This document shows, piece by piece, positions 50,293-59,155 of a DNA stretch of 64,000 nt. How positions within the stretch are numbered: position 1 is the stretch's first letter; each line of letters begins with the position of its first letter. This stretch comes from Agrobacterium leguminum (lineage in GTDB: Bacteria; Pseudomonadota; Alphaproteobacteria; Rhizobiales; Rhizobiaceae), in contig NZ_JADQWB010000020.1 in assembly GCF_015704895.1 (NCBI RefSeq), positions 24,291 through 88,290 of the forward strand, in the 5' to 3' direction. Made by a program: the position numbers and the translations under genes. Below the pieces are notes generated by a model that was given only the letters and a program-made list of their open reading frames with translations, searched no databases and was not told the origin of the DNA.

Positions 50293-50667
50293 GTCGGTGA
50301 TTCCGCGTTCAAAAGTTAACGAATGGTTAACGGCGGCGACTTGTCCGAAACTTGCGCTTGCTGCGCTGCAGCGACTGCCGAGGGTTGACAGCCGGCGAAG
50401 TAGTGCTTCGTTTTTGCATGGATGGGGCGGGGCAGGAGGCGATTGCCAGCTTTGTCCCTCGCGGCATTGCAGTCCGGTTTAAATTTCTGGCGCCGTGAAC
50501 ACCTCACTCCCGTCATTCCGGCCTTGAGCCGGAATCCAGCCGACGCGCGTCTGCGCGGCGAGAGAGTCCTTTCAGCCCAAGGACTTGGGCTGGCTGGATA
50601 CCGGCTCAAGGCCGGTATGACGGAAAGAGGAAATCTCGCGGACGCGGCCAATCCGTCCGGTGCCGGA
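50293..50667. other. intergenic region upstream of 50292 and downstream of the betaine operon
   Basis: 375 bases. The right half is repeat copy 9 (50512-50621). The left part (50293-50500) should hold the promoter of the 50292 gene; I see no clear boxes and no ORF I trust. Confidence 0.5.
50512..50621. repeat. RIME-like repeat, copy 9 (reverse orientation)
   Basis: GTCATTCCGGCCTTGAGCC arms around CGCGCGTCTGCGCG and CAGCCCAAGGACTTGGGCTG, so the copy 2 arm type in the copy 8 orientation. Confidence 0.88.
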
Positions 50668-51774
50668 TTACGCCGTTTCTTTCTCCACAGGCATAACCGT
50701 TTCCTGGAGCTTCTCCGGCTCCTCCGCCGCTTCCGCCTCCGCCTCAACCTCCTGCGGCGCGGGCGTCACCATCGCAGCCACCAGCGTGTCCAGCCCGATG
50801 CTGCCGACCGGCTTGCCGTCCTCGTCCACCACATGAGCGGTCGTCTCGTTGGCTTCCGACATGTCGCGGGCGATTGTTTCCAGCGTCGCGTTTTCCGGCA
50901 CGGGCATGCCCTCGGGGCGGCTTTCCAGCGGCTCCATCACCGTGGTCGCCTGCAGCACGCGGCCGCGATTGACGTCGCGCACGAACTCGGTGACGTAACC
51001 ATCCGCCGGGGAGAGGATGATGCTCTGGCCGTCGCCCTGCTGCACCACTTCGCCGTCTTTGAGAATGGCGATGTGGTCGCCGAGCCTGAGCGCCTCGTCC
51101 AGATCGTGGGTGATGAACACCACGGTTTTCTTCAGCTCCTGCTGCAGATCGAGCAGCATGGTCTGCATATCGACGCGGATCAGCGGATCGAGCGCCGAAT
51201 AGGCTTCGTCCATCAGCAGAATATCGGCGTCATTGGCAAGCGCCCGGGCAAGGCCGACACGCTGCTGCATGCCGCCGGAAAGCTGGTTCGGATAATAATC
51301 CTCGTAACCGGCAAGGCCGACACGCTCCAGCCAGTAGCGGCCCTTTTCCTCGCTTTTGCTGCGCGGCACGCCCTGAATGTCGAGGCCGTAGACGCTGTTT
51401 TCCAGCACGGTGCGGTGCGGCAGAAGGCCGAATTTCTGGAACACCATCGCCGTCTTGTGGCGGCGGAATTGCCTGAGCGCCGAAGCGCTCATGCCGCAAA
51501 TGTCCTCGCCGTCGTAAAGAACCTCGCCGGCGGTCGGGTCGATCAGCCGGTTGATATGGCGGATCAGCGTCGACTTGCCGGAGCCGGAAAGCCCCATGAC
51601 GACGGTGATCTTGCCGCCCGGCATGGTGATGTTGATGTTGTTGAGACCGAGAACGTGGTTGTGTTTGTCGTTCAGTTCGGCCTTGTCCATGCCGGATCGC
51701 ACCGCTTCGAGGTACTTCTCGGGATGCTTGCCGAAGATCTTGTAAAGGTGGCGGATTTCGATGCTTTTAGCCAT
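50668..51774 (-). CDS. glycine betaine/proline ABC transporter, ATP-binding subunit
   Basis: A 368-residue ATPase of the ProV/OpuAA type. Walker A is GLSGSGKST (residues 61-69), signature LSGGMQQRVGLARAL, Walker B ILLMDEAYSALDP. The C-terminal third is a CBS-like regulatory part (ATLETIARDMSEANETTAHVVDEDGKPVGSI), followed by an acidic tail. It energises uptake of betaine-like osmoprotectants or choline. It overlaps the permease gene by eight bases; order in the operon is binding protein, permease, ATPase. Confidence 0.93.
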   Translation of the reverse strand: MAKSIEIRHLYKIFGKHPEKYLEAVRSGMDKAELNDKHNHVLGLNNINITMPGGKITVVMGLSGSGKSTLIRHINRLIDPTAGEVLYDGEDICGMSASALRQFRRHKTAMVFQKFGLLPHRTVLENSVYGLDIQGVPRSKSEEKGRYWLERVGLAGYEDYYPNQLSGGMQQRVGLARALANDADILLMDEAYSALDPLIRVDMQTMLLDLQQELKKTVVFITHDLDEALRLGDHIAILKDGEVVQQGDGQSIILSPADGYVTEFVRDVNRGRVLQATTVMEPLESRPEGMPVPENATLETIARDMSEANETTAHVVDEDGKPVGSIGLDTLVAAMVTPAPQEVEAEAEAAEEPEKLQETVMPVEKETA

Positions 51775-52675
51775 GGGAGACCTCGCGGTATTTCTGCAGG
51801 CGCTTGCCGAAAGCCTGGCTCGCCCGGTCGAACATGATGGCGATGACGACCAGAGCGAAACCGTTCAGGAAGCCCACCGTGAAGAACTGGTTGTTGATGG
51901 CCTGCAGCACGTTCTTGCCGAGCCCGCCGACACCGACCATGGAGGCGACGACGACCATGGCGAGCGCCATCATGATGGTCTGGTTGATGCCGGTCATGAT
52001 GGTGGGCAGCGCCAGCGGCAGCTGCACGTTGAACAGCTTCTGGCCATTAGACGAACCGAAGGCGTCTGCCGCTTCCAGCACTTCGCGGTCCACCAGGCGG
52101 ATGCCGAGGCTGGTCAGCCGGATGACGGGCGGGATGGCATAGATCACCACTGCGATCAGGCCCGGAACCTTGCCGATGCCGAAAATCACCACCACGGGGA
52201 TGAGATAAACGAAGCTGGGCAGTGTCTGCATCACGTCGAGCACGGGATTGATGAGGCGTTGCAGGCGTTCCGAACGACCCATCAGGATGCCGAGCGGCAG
52301 GCCGATGACGATGGCGATCAGGGTGGCGATGGCGACGATGGACAGTGTCGTCATGGCGTCGCGCCAGAGGCCGACGGCGCCGATCATCAGCAGGGCGAGC
52401 GCCGTGCCGCCGGTAATCCTGAAGCTGCGACCGGCCAGATGCACGATGGCGAGAATGATGAGGAGCGTGACGATCCACGGTGTCTGGATGAACAGCCGCT
52501 CCGAGGAATTGAGGAAGAGCTGCAACGGATGCACGATCACGTCGATCGCATCGCCGTAGTTGCGCACGATATCGCGAAAACCGTCATCGATGGTCTTGCG
52601 TGCCACACGCATCGTAGAATTGTCGATGGCCGGGAACTTGCAGAGCATGTCCGGTAGGTAAGTGCAGAGGGCCAT
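51767..52675 (-). CDS. glycine betaine/proline ABC transporter, permease subunit
   Basis: A 302-residue inner-membrane permease of the ProW type. A hydrophilic start (AIDNSTMRVARKTIDDGFRDIV) precedes about six helices, and the EAA loop is EAADAFGSSNGQKLFNVQLPLALPTIMTG. The frame opens at 52768, but ATG 52675 starts the family N-terminus; the longer version would run into the repeat. It couples with the ATPase downstream. The gene for the binding protein is 258 bases upstream, separated by a repeat element. Confidence 0.93.
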   Translation of the reverse strand: MALCTYLPDMLCKFPAIDNSTMRVARKTIDDGFRDIVRNYGDAIDVIVHPLQLFLNSSERLFIQTPWIVTLLIILAIVHLAGRSFRITGGTALALLMIGAVGLWRDAMTTLSIVAIATLIAIVIGLPLGILMGRSERLQRLINPVLDVMQTLPSFVYLIPVVVIFGIGKVPGLIAVVIYAIPPVIRLTSLGIRLVDREVLEAADAFGSSNGQKLFNVQLPLALPTIMTGINQTIMMALAMVVVASMVGVGGLGKNVLQAINNQFFTVGFLNGFALVVIAIMFDRASQAFGKRLQKYREVSHG

Positions 52676-52735
52676 TATTGTTGTTTTCCCTTTGGGTTTT
52701 GGGTGGTGAGCGGTTGAGGCTGGAGCGCGCGTGGC

Positions 52736-52890
52736 ACCCCCCTCTGTCCTGCCGGACATCTCCCCCACAAGGGGGGAGATCGACCTGCGGCAAGGTCTCG
52801 CCCATCAAACAGGTTGCGGATTTGTGAGAAGGGTGCGCCCAGCCGATCTCCCTCCTTGTGGGGGAGATGCCCGGCAGGGCAGAGGGGGGT
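52736..52890. repeat. inverted-repeat element inside the betaine transporter operon
   Basis: A 155-bp element bounded by ACCCCCCTCTG and CAGAGGGGGGT, with second-level arms CATCTCCCCCACAAGG and CTCCTTGTGGGGGAGATG. It lies between the binding-protein and permease genes. A relative is at 60305-60469. It resembles a non-autonomous mobile repeat. Confidence 0.85.
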
Positions 52891-52933
52891 AAGCCACGGA
52901 TGCCAACCGAAGCTTCCCACTCTCATCAGCTCA

Positions 52934-53944
52934 TCACATCGAAGCCTTGATCTTCTCCGCCACCTCGGCCGGAACCCACTTCGTCCAGATGTCCTCATGG
53001 TTCTCGAGGAAATATTCCGCGCCATCCTCGTTGGTGCCCTGGTTCTCATCCATCCAGGCGAGGATTTCGGCGACCGTCTTGTTGTCCCAGTTGCGGGCCT
53101 TGATGTAGTCCAGCGTCACGCCGGCCTTGCTTTCGAAGTCCTTGGTGATGACGGTATAGACATCGGCCACCGGATAGGCATTGACCTTCGGCGCTGCGCA
53201 ATCGACCTTCGCCGTGCACTCGTCGAAATGGGCGCGGTCGAGTTCGACGCCGTCGTCCAGCTTCACCATCTCGTATTTGCCGAGAATGGCGGTGGGCGAC
53301 CAGTAATAGCCGAGCCAGCCCTGCTTCTTTTCAAACGCATTGGCGATGGAGCCGTCTAGGCCGGCGGCCGAGCCGGTGTCGACCAGGGTAAAACCCTTTT
53401 TGTCGCCCTCGCGCGCCTTGTAGAGATTGGCGGTGGTCACCTGGCAGTTCCAGCCGGACGGGCAATTATGCACGGCGCCCTTGCTGGCGTCTTCCGGGGC
53501 GGGGAAAAGTTCGGGATGTTTCAGCGCATCCTCGACGGTCTTGATGTCGGGGTGGGCGTCGGCGATGAATTTCGGGATCCACCAGCCTTCGATACCGCCT
53601 TCGCTCAAAATCTTGGAAGCCTCGATCATGCGGCCTTCCTTGACGGCGGCGTCGAGCGGCTCGCGCACGGCGTTCACCCACAATTCGGGCGCCATGTCCG
53701 GCTGGCCCTTTTCGTTCATGGAGGCGAAGGTCGGCATGGTATCGCCGCTGACGACATTGACCGTGCAGTCATAGCCGTTTTCCATGATGAACTTGTCGAC
53801 GTAAGCCGCGACACCGGCGGATGCCCAGTTCATTTCGGCGATGGAGATGCTGCCGCACTCTTCGGCGGCATTGGCGGAATTTGCTGCACCGGCAGCGATG
53901 ATAAAGCCCGTTACGAGAATGGTCGAGGCGAGGAGTTTCTTCAT
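52934..53944 (-). CDS. glycine betaine-type ABC transporter substrate-binding protein
   Basis: A 336-residue periplasmic protein of the OpuAC/ProX fold. Residues 1-26 are a signal peptide (LLASTILVTGFIIAAGAANSANA). CGSISIAEMNWASAGVAAYV opens the mature part, and the Trp-rich WVNAVREP, GWWIPKF and LGYYWSPTAILG could form the aromatic box for quaternary amines. The frame reaches 54193, but the signal peptide begins at ATG 53944. It heads the operon, and would deliver betaine or choline. Which ligand is bound is not certain. Confidence 0.9.
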   Translation of the reverse strand: MKKLLASTILVTGFIIAAGAANSANAAEECGSISIAEMNWASAGVAAYVDKFIMENGYDCTVNVVSGDTMPTFASMNEKGQPDMAPELWVNAVREPLDAAVKEGRMIEASKILSEGGIEGWWIPKFIADAHPDIKTVEDALKHPELFPAPEDASKGAVHNCPSGWNCQVTTANLYKAREGDKKGFTLVDTGSAAGLDGSIANAFEKKQGWLGYYWSPTAILGKYEMVKLDDGVELDRAHFDECTAKVDCAAPKVNAYPVADVYTVITKDFESKAGVTLDYIKARNWDNKTVAEILAWMDENQGTNEDGAEYFLENHEDIWTKWVPAEVAEKIKASM

Positions 53945-54439
53945 GTGTAAGACCCCCAAGTCTGATGCAGTGTTTTCAATTGGCAAAGCGGGAGCACTGC
54001 AAAGCCCGGATTGCCAAGGGCGAACTGACATGGCGCGTGGAAAAGCCGAAAAATGACGGCAAGAAGAATATCCGCAGAACACGCTGCGGCATTGCCGCGG
54101 GAGACGCGGAGAAAAGGCGCATGAATATGTCAACGACCGGCATAATACGGCCAAAAAGTGATATTGCAACGCGAAATGGCGCATCGCAGCCATGCGTTCG
54201 ATTCCCGGAACATTTTCCGGTCTGGCGTAATACTGAAAATATATTTGTAATTTACTGAGGTATATTTTGAATTTCAGTACTTTGAAATAAAAATCCGTTA
54301 TGTCGTTAAGTGGTATTTAAAGAAAAAATACCGGCGCGATTTTGTGGAAAAAATATTCAGAAACGGGTTTTAGAAGGGTATTTTTATACTGTTTTCGAAG
54401 CGGGCGACGTTATCCGCCGCCCGTTCCGCCATCAGCGGG
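53945..54439. other. AT-rich intergenic region between the binding-protein gene and oligopeptidase B gene
   Basis: 495 bases. Bases about 54220-54400 are strikingly AT-rich for this genome. TACTGAAA (54231-54238) and TTTCAGTA (54272-54279) form an inverted repeat there. GGGCG/CGCCC at about 54405-54425 is a likely terminator for the peptidase gene. The binding-protein promoter should lie on the left. No ORF seems real. Confidence 0.5.
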
Positions 54440-56539
54440 TCACGCCGCGTCCTTGCCGGCCACCTTCAGCGCAAACGCATATTCGAAGGCGATTTCTTCC
54501 AGCCGCTGGAAACGGCCCGACTTCCCGCCATGGCCGGCCGCCATGTTGGTTTTCAGCAGGATGGGCGCTTCTCCCGTGGTCTTCTCACGCAGCTTCGCCA
54601 CCCATTTGGTCGGCTCCCAATAGGTCACGCGCGGATCGGTGAGGCCGGAAAGCGCGAGAATCGGCGGGTAAGGCTTCGCACCCACATTGTCATAGGGGCT
54701 GTAGGCGGCGATCCAGCCATATTCCTCTGCCGATTCCAGCGGATTGCCCCATTCCGGCCATTCCGGCGGGGTGAGCGGCAGGGTGTCATCGAGCATGGTG
54801 GTCAGCACATCCACGAAGGGAACGGCGGCGATGATGCCGGCGAATTTCTCCGGCGCCATATTGGCAACGGCTCCCATCAGCATGCCGCCGGCCGAGCCGC
54901 CTTCGGCGATGATGCCCCCATAGGAGGTGAAACCTTCCTGAACCAGATGATCGGCAGCGGCGATGAAGTCCTTGAAGGTGTTCTGCTTGGCTTCCATCTT
55001 GCCGGTTTCGTACCATTCGAAACCCTTGTCCTTGCCGCCGCGAATATGGGCGATGGCATAGATGAAACCACGGTCGGCGAGCGACAGCGTGGTGGTGGAG
55101 AAGGAGGCGGGAATGGTGATACCGTAAGCGCCATAACCATAAAGCAGGCAGGGGGCGGAACCGTCAAGCGCCACATCCTTGCGATAGAGCAGCGAGACCG
55201 GCACCAGCTCACCATCATGGGCAGGGGCCATGATGCGGCGGGTGATGTAATCGTCCGGATTATGGCCGGAGGGCACTTCCTGCGTCTTCAGCAGCGTGCG
55301 CTCGCGCGTCACCATGTCGTAATCGAACAGCTGGCTCGGCGTCGTCATCGAGGAATAGGAAAAGCGGATGACGTCGGTGTCATATTCCGCCGCGCCATGC
55401 AGGCCGAGAGAATAGGCCTCTTCGGCAAAGGCGATGGAATGTTCCTCGCCGGTGCGGCGGTCGCGTATGACGATGCGCGGCAGGCCGTCGCGGCGTTCCA
55501 GCCAGATCAGGTGGCGGGCATAGGCATCGACGGAGAGAATAAGGCGGCCCGGCTCATGCGGAACCACCTCCTTCCAGTTCTCCTTGCCGGGTGCGGTGAC
55601 CGGTGCTTCCACGATGCGGAAATCCTTGGCGTCGCCGTCATTGGTGAGGATGAAGAAGACATCGCCGCCTTCGCACATCGAATATTCGATGCCCTCTTCG
55701 CGCTCCGCCACGATAGCAGGCTCGGCGGTCAGGTTTTTGGTGGAGAGAATGCGATATTCGCTGGTCTCATGGTCGTGAATGTCGATGAAGATGAAATCGT
55801 CGAGCACCGACGCGCCGACGCCCATGAAGAAGCCGGGGTCCTTTTCCTCATAGACCAGCCGGTCGGCCGATTGCGGCTCGCCGATGATATGATGGAAGAC
55901 CTTGGAGGGGCGGTGGTTCTCGTCCTGCAGCGTATAAAAGAAGCTCTTGCCATCGGGCGCCCATGCGCCGCCACCGCCGGTGTTTTCCACGACATCGGCA
56001 AGGTCTTCGCCGGTCTCGAGGTTACGGATGCGCAGGGTGAAATATTCCGAACCCTTGTCGTCATAACCCCAGATGCCGTGACTGTGATCGGAGGACTGGT
56101 CGAGGCCGGCAAGACGGAAATAATCCTTGCCCTCGGCCTCTTTGTCGCCGTTCAGCAGCACGTGTTTTTCGCCGCCGCCGCGCGGGGTGCGGAAATAATG
56201 CGGCTGCTCGCCGCCGGTCACGAACAGCGTGCCATAGGCATAAGGCCCGTCATTGACCGGTACGGAGGAATCATCCTGCTTGATGCGGCCCTTCATTTCC
56301 TCGAACAGCTTTTCCTGAAGCGCCTTGGTGTCACCCATGGCCGCTTCCATATAGGCGTTCTCCGCCTCCAGATGGGCGCGGATCGACGGGTCGAGCAGGG
56401 TTGGGTCCTTGAACATGGCCTGCCAGTTATCGGCCCGGAACCATGCGTAATCGTCGGTGCGGGTAATGCCGTGATGCGTATCCTGAACGGGCCGTTTTTC
56501 GGCGGTCGGGGCGGCGGGCAGGTTCTTGAAAATCGGCAA
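54440..56539 (-). CDS. ptrB: oligopeptidase B (S9 prolyl-oligopeptidase family)
   Basis: A cytosolic serine peptidase of about 699 residues that cleaves small peptides after Arg or Lys. The N-terminal half is the beta-propeller that limits access; the catalytic domain has IAEGGSAGGMLMGAVANMAP with the nucleophile Ser, ALSGLTDPRVTYWEP with the Asp, and MAAGHGGKSGRF with the His. The frame is open to ATG 56647, but TTG 56539 gives the usual 680-700 residues, and a possible promoter (TTGATC, 17 bases, TACATC) lies between the two. The start is thus uncertain by 36 codons. Transcribed alone. Confidence 0.92.
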   Translation of the reverse strand: MPIFKNLPAAPTAEKRPVQDTHHGITRTDDYAWFRADNWQAMFKDPTLLDPSIRAHLEAENAYMEAAMGDTKALQEKLFEEMKGRIKQDDSSVPVNDGPYAYGTLFVTGGEQPHYFRTPRGGGEKHVLLNGDKEAEGKDYFRLAGLDQSSDHSHGIWGYDDKGSEYFTLRIRNLETGEDLADVVENTGGGGAWAPDGKSFFYTLQDENHRPSKVFHHIIGEPQSADRLVYEEKDPGFFMGVGASVLDDFIFIDIHDHETSEYRILSTKNLTAEPAIVAEREEGIEYSMCEGGDVFFILTNDGDAKDFRIVEAPVTAPGKENWKEVVPHEPGRLILSVDAYARHLIWLERRDGLPRIVIRDRRTGEEHSIAFAEEAYSLGLHGAAEYDTDVIRFSYSSMTTPSQLFDYDMVTRERTLLKTQEVPSGHNPDDYITRRIMAPAHDGELVPVSLLYRKDVALDGSAPCLLYGYGAYGITIPASFSTTTLSLADRGFIYAIAHIRGGKDKGFEWYETGKMEAKQNTFKDFIAAADHLVQEGFTSYGGIIAEGGSAGGMLMGAVANMAPEKFAGIIAAVPFVDVLTTMLDDTLPLTPPEWPEWGNPLESAEEYGWIAAYSPYDNVGAKPYPPILALSGLTDPRVTYWEPTKWVAKLREKTTGEAPILLKTNMAAGHGGKSGRFQRLEEIAFEYAFALKVAGKDAA

Positions 56540-56763
56540 GGGAAACTCGCTTTCGTATGAAGAATTCTTGGGCGGCACCAAGATGTAGAGCGGGCCTTGC
56601 GGCCGATCAAGTTTCAAATCTCCACAGGCGGAATGCGGCTTGGGCACAATTTCGTCAGCTTTCGATCACATTTTGGCAATATCCGGCAAATCAGCGATGA
56701 TGGATGCAGGCCGCCCGGCCTGCCGCCCACCACAAGAACAAACGAAAAAACTGACAGGATCCC

Positions 56764-57165
56764 ATGCGAAAGCTTTTTCCCGCTGCCCTTTCTGCCTTTT
56801 TCCTTGGCTTGCAGACCTTCACGCCTGCTTTCGCGATCGATGCCAGCGTCATGCGGCAGTTGAACGCGCTTGCCCCCGAAGAGCGGCTGGAACAGCGCTG
56901 CGATATCGAGGCGATGGAAAGGATAGCGACCGAGCAGAAGGGCATGCGGCCGGACAAGGTCATCGCCTATACTTTCGGTGATCCGGAAGTGGGGAAGAAC
57001 TCTATCAAGGCGCCGGGCGCAGTCTTCAGGAGCGCGGGCGAATGGTACAAGCTCAAATACAAGTGCCAGCTGAAGAGCGACAGCCTCAGCATCCAGTCCT
57101 TCGATTATCGTGTGGGCGATAAAATTCCCGAGGAGCAGTGGAAGAAGTTGTATCTTTATGACTAA
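56764..57165 (+). CDS. DUF930-family exported protein
   Basis: A 133-residue protein. MRKLFPAALSAFFLGLQTFTPAFA is a signal peptide, and the mature part runs ALAPEERLEQRCDIEAMERIA through GAVFRSAGEWYKLKYKCQLKSD to IPEEQWKKLYLYD, the pattern of DUF930 proteins of rhizobia. Two Cys (EQRCDIE and KYKCQL) probably form a disulphide in the periplasm. It is divergent from ptrB. Function unknown. Confidence 0.82.
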   Translation: MRKLFPAALSAFFLGLQTFTPAFAIDASVMRQLNALAPEERLEQRCDIEAMERIATEQKGMRPDKVIAYTFGDPEVGKNSIKAPGAVFRSAGEWYKLKYKCQLKSDSLSIQSFDYRVGDKIPEEQWKKLYLYD

Positions 57166-57270
57166 CCAAGGATTTTTTCGGTTGCGGGCAGGCGTTTAGC
57201 CTCCGCTTTTCTTGCCGCTCCGCCACCGGCTCTGTAACCCTGCTTGCCGATCGAAGCGAGGGAGACGGGC

Positions 57271-58179
57271 ATGGCGACACGATTCAAGGGACTTTCGGCT
57301 TTTCCGATCACGCCGGCCGACGAGGCCGGGCAGGTCGACACACAGGCCTTTTCCGCCCTCATTGAGCGGCTTGATGCGGCCGAGGTGGATTCCGTCGGCA
57401 TTCTCGGCAGCACCGGCATCTATATGTATTTGTCGCGCGCGGAGAGACGTCGGGCCATCGAAGCTGCCGCGGCGGTCCTCAAGGGCAGGCGCACACTCAT
57501 GGCCGGCGTCGGCGCCCTGCGCACCGATGACGCCGTGGCCTTGGCAAAGGACGCCGAAGCTGCCGGTGCGGATGCATTGCTGTTGGCTCCCGTCTCCTAC
57601 ACGCCGCTGACGCAGGAAGAGGCCTATCACCATTTCGCCGCCGTGGCCGGCGCAACGGGCCTGCCGCTCGCCATCTACAACAACCCGACGACGACGCGAT
57701 TTTCCTTCAGCGACGAGCTTCTGGTGCGGCTTGCCTATATCCCCAATATCCGCGCCATCAAGATGCCGCTGCCGGCCGATTCCGATTATGCCGGCGAGCT
57801 CGCGCGGCTGAGGCCGAAGCTGGGGCAAGATTTCGCCATCGGTTACAGCGGCGACTGGGGCTGCGCCGACGCCACGCTTGCCGGCGGCGACACCTGGTAC
57901 AGCGTTGTCGCCGGTCTGCTGCCGATTCCGGCCCTGCGGCTGATGCGGGCGGCTCAGGCCGGCAATGCGGAAGAGGCGAAGAGGATCGATGCGGCCTTCC
58001 AGCCGCTCTGGGCGCTGTTCAAGGAATTCGGCAGCATCCGCGTGGTTTATGCCGCCGCCAACCTTCTGTCGCTGACGGTCAGCGAACCGCCCCGGCCGAT
58101 CCTGCCACTCACCAGCGCCGAACGCCAGCGGGTGGAAGAGGCGCTGGAGGGCCTGTCCGGGCTGGAAACCGCGCCTTAA
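57271..58179 (+). CDS. dihydrodipicolinate synthase family aldolase
   Basis: A 302-residue TIM-barrel Schiff-base aldolase. The catalytic Lys is in RAIKMPLP and the Tyr in LAIYNNPTTTRF. Where DapA has G-T-T-G-E, this reads GSTGIYMYLSRAERR, so it is probably not lysine-pathway DapA but a relative acting on sugar or keto acids. The frame starts at 57244, but GGGAGA is five bases before ATG 57271. It stands in a run with DUF930 and a deacetylase but with no clear shared role. Confidence 0.85.
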   Translation: MATRFKGLSAFPITPADEAGQVDTQAFSALIERLDAAEVDSVGILGSTGIYMYLSRAERRRAIEAAAAVLKGRRTLMAGVGALRTDDAVALAKDAEAAGADALLLAPVSYTPLTQEEAYHHFAAVAGATGLPLAIYNNPTTTRFSFSDELLVRLAYIPNIRAIKMPLPADSDYAGELARLRPKLGQDFAIGYSGDWGCADATLAGGDTWYSVVAGLLPIPALRLMRAAQAGNAEEAKRIDAAFQPLWALFKEFGSIRVVYAAANLLSLTVSEPPRPILPLTSAERQRVEEALEGLSGLETAP

Positions 58180-58240
58180 TTCGGGCGCTTTGCGGGCGGA
58201 TTGCCACCGAATGAGACTGCATTCACTGCGGAAAATGAAA

Positions 58241-58966
58241 ATGATACGTCGCTTCCTCCTTGCTGCCCTGTTCGCTTCAGCCGCGTCCGCCGCCTTAGCG
58301 GGGACCGGCCTTGTCGAACCGACGCTGAAAATGTCGCCGCAGCATGACGGCAAGGTGCGGGTGGCGATGACGCTTGACGCCTGCATGGGCAAGACCGACC
58401 ACCGCATTCTCGATACGTTGGTGAAAGAGCGCATTCCGGCGACGATCTTCGTCACCGCCCGCTGGCTGAAACACAATAGCGAGGCGCTGGCCACGCTCAT
58501 GGCGCATCCGGACCTGTTCGAAATCGAAAACCATGGCGAAAACCATGTGCCGGCGGTGGATAAGCCGGTTTCCATCTACGGCATCGCCGCGGCCGGCTCT
58601 GAAGCGGCGGTCGAGCAGGAGGTGGAGGGCGGCCGTCAGGCCATTGTCGCCGCCACTGGCCTCCAGCCGCAATGGTTCCGCGGTGCGACGGCCAAATATA
58701 CCAGGTCTTCCATGACCACCATCAACCGGCTCGGCATGCGGGTGGCCGGTTATTCCGTCAATGGCGATGGAGGCTCGCTGCTGGGTGCGGCCGCGACGGC
58801 GAAACACATCGCTTCCGCCCGAGATGGCGATGTCATCATCTCCCACATCAACCAGCCCACCCATGAAGCGGGCGAGGGCGTGGTGAAGGGCCTTCTGGCG
58901 CTGAAGGCGCGCGGCGTGATTTTCACGCGGCTGGATGACCCGTCCTTCGCACCGCCGGGGAATTGA
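58241..58966 (+). CDS. exported polysaccharide deacetylase (NodB fold)
   Basis: A 241-residue protein. MIRRFLLAALFASAASAALAG is a signal peptide. The deacetylase core shows MTLDACMG (Asp), FEIENHGENHVP (metal His pair), QWFRGATAKY and VIISHINQP in family order. CGGA eight bases before ATG 58241 is preferred over 58235 and 58211. It would remove acetyl groups from a polysaccharide or peptidoglycan in the envelope. Substrate unknown. Confidence 0.85.
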   Translation: MIRRFLLAALFASAASAALAGTGLVEPTLKMSPQHDGKVRVAMTLDACMGKTDHRILDTLVKERIPATIFVTARWLKHNSEALATLMAHPDLFEIENHGENHVPAVDKPVSIYGIAAAGSEAAVEQEVEGGRQAIVAATGLQPQWFRGATAKYTRSSMTTINRLGMRVAGYSVNGDGGSLLGAAATAKHIASARDGDVIISHINQPTHEAGEGVVKGLLALKARGVIFTRLDDPSFAPPGN

Positions 58967-58981
58967 AGGGGAAGCTCTTTC

Positions 58982-59096
58982 CTCATTCCTGTGCTTGTCA
59001 CAGGAATCCAGCCAGCCCAAGTCCTTGGGCTGAAAAGACTCTTCCCGCCGCGCAGACGCACGCCGACTGGATTCCTGTGACAAGCACAGGAATGAG
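58982..59096. repeat. RIME-like palindromic repeat, copy 10
   Basis: CTCATTCCTGTGCTTGTCAC arms with core CAGCCCAAGTCCTTGGGCTG and CGCGCAGACGCACG segment. It starts 16 bases after the deacetylase stop. Confidence 0.9.
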
Positions 59097-59155
59097 CCAC
59101 ATCAACGCCCGTTTTTCGGCGGCGCGGGCAAAAAAATTGCGCTAGCATCCTCCCC

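Noticed and set aside
54530..56560. 676-codon open frame on the plus strand opposite oligopeptidase B
   Set aside because: No recognisable motif, and the opposite strand carries a complete serine-peptidase gene.
57196..58575. 459-codon minus frame spanning two plus-strand genes
   Set aside because: It crosses two genes with clear signals and ribosome sites and shows no domain.
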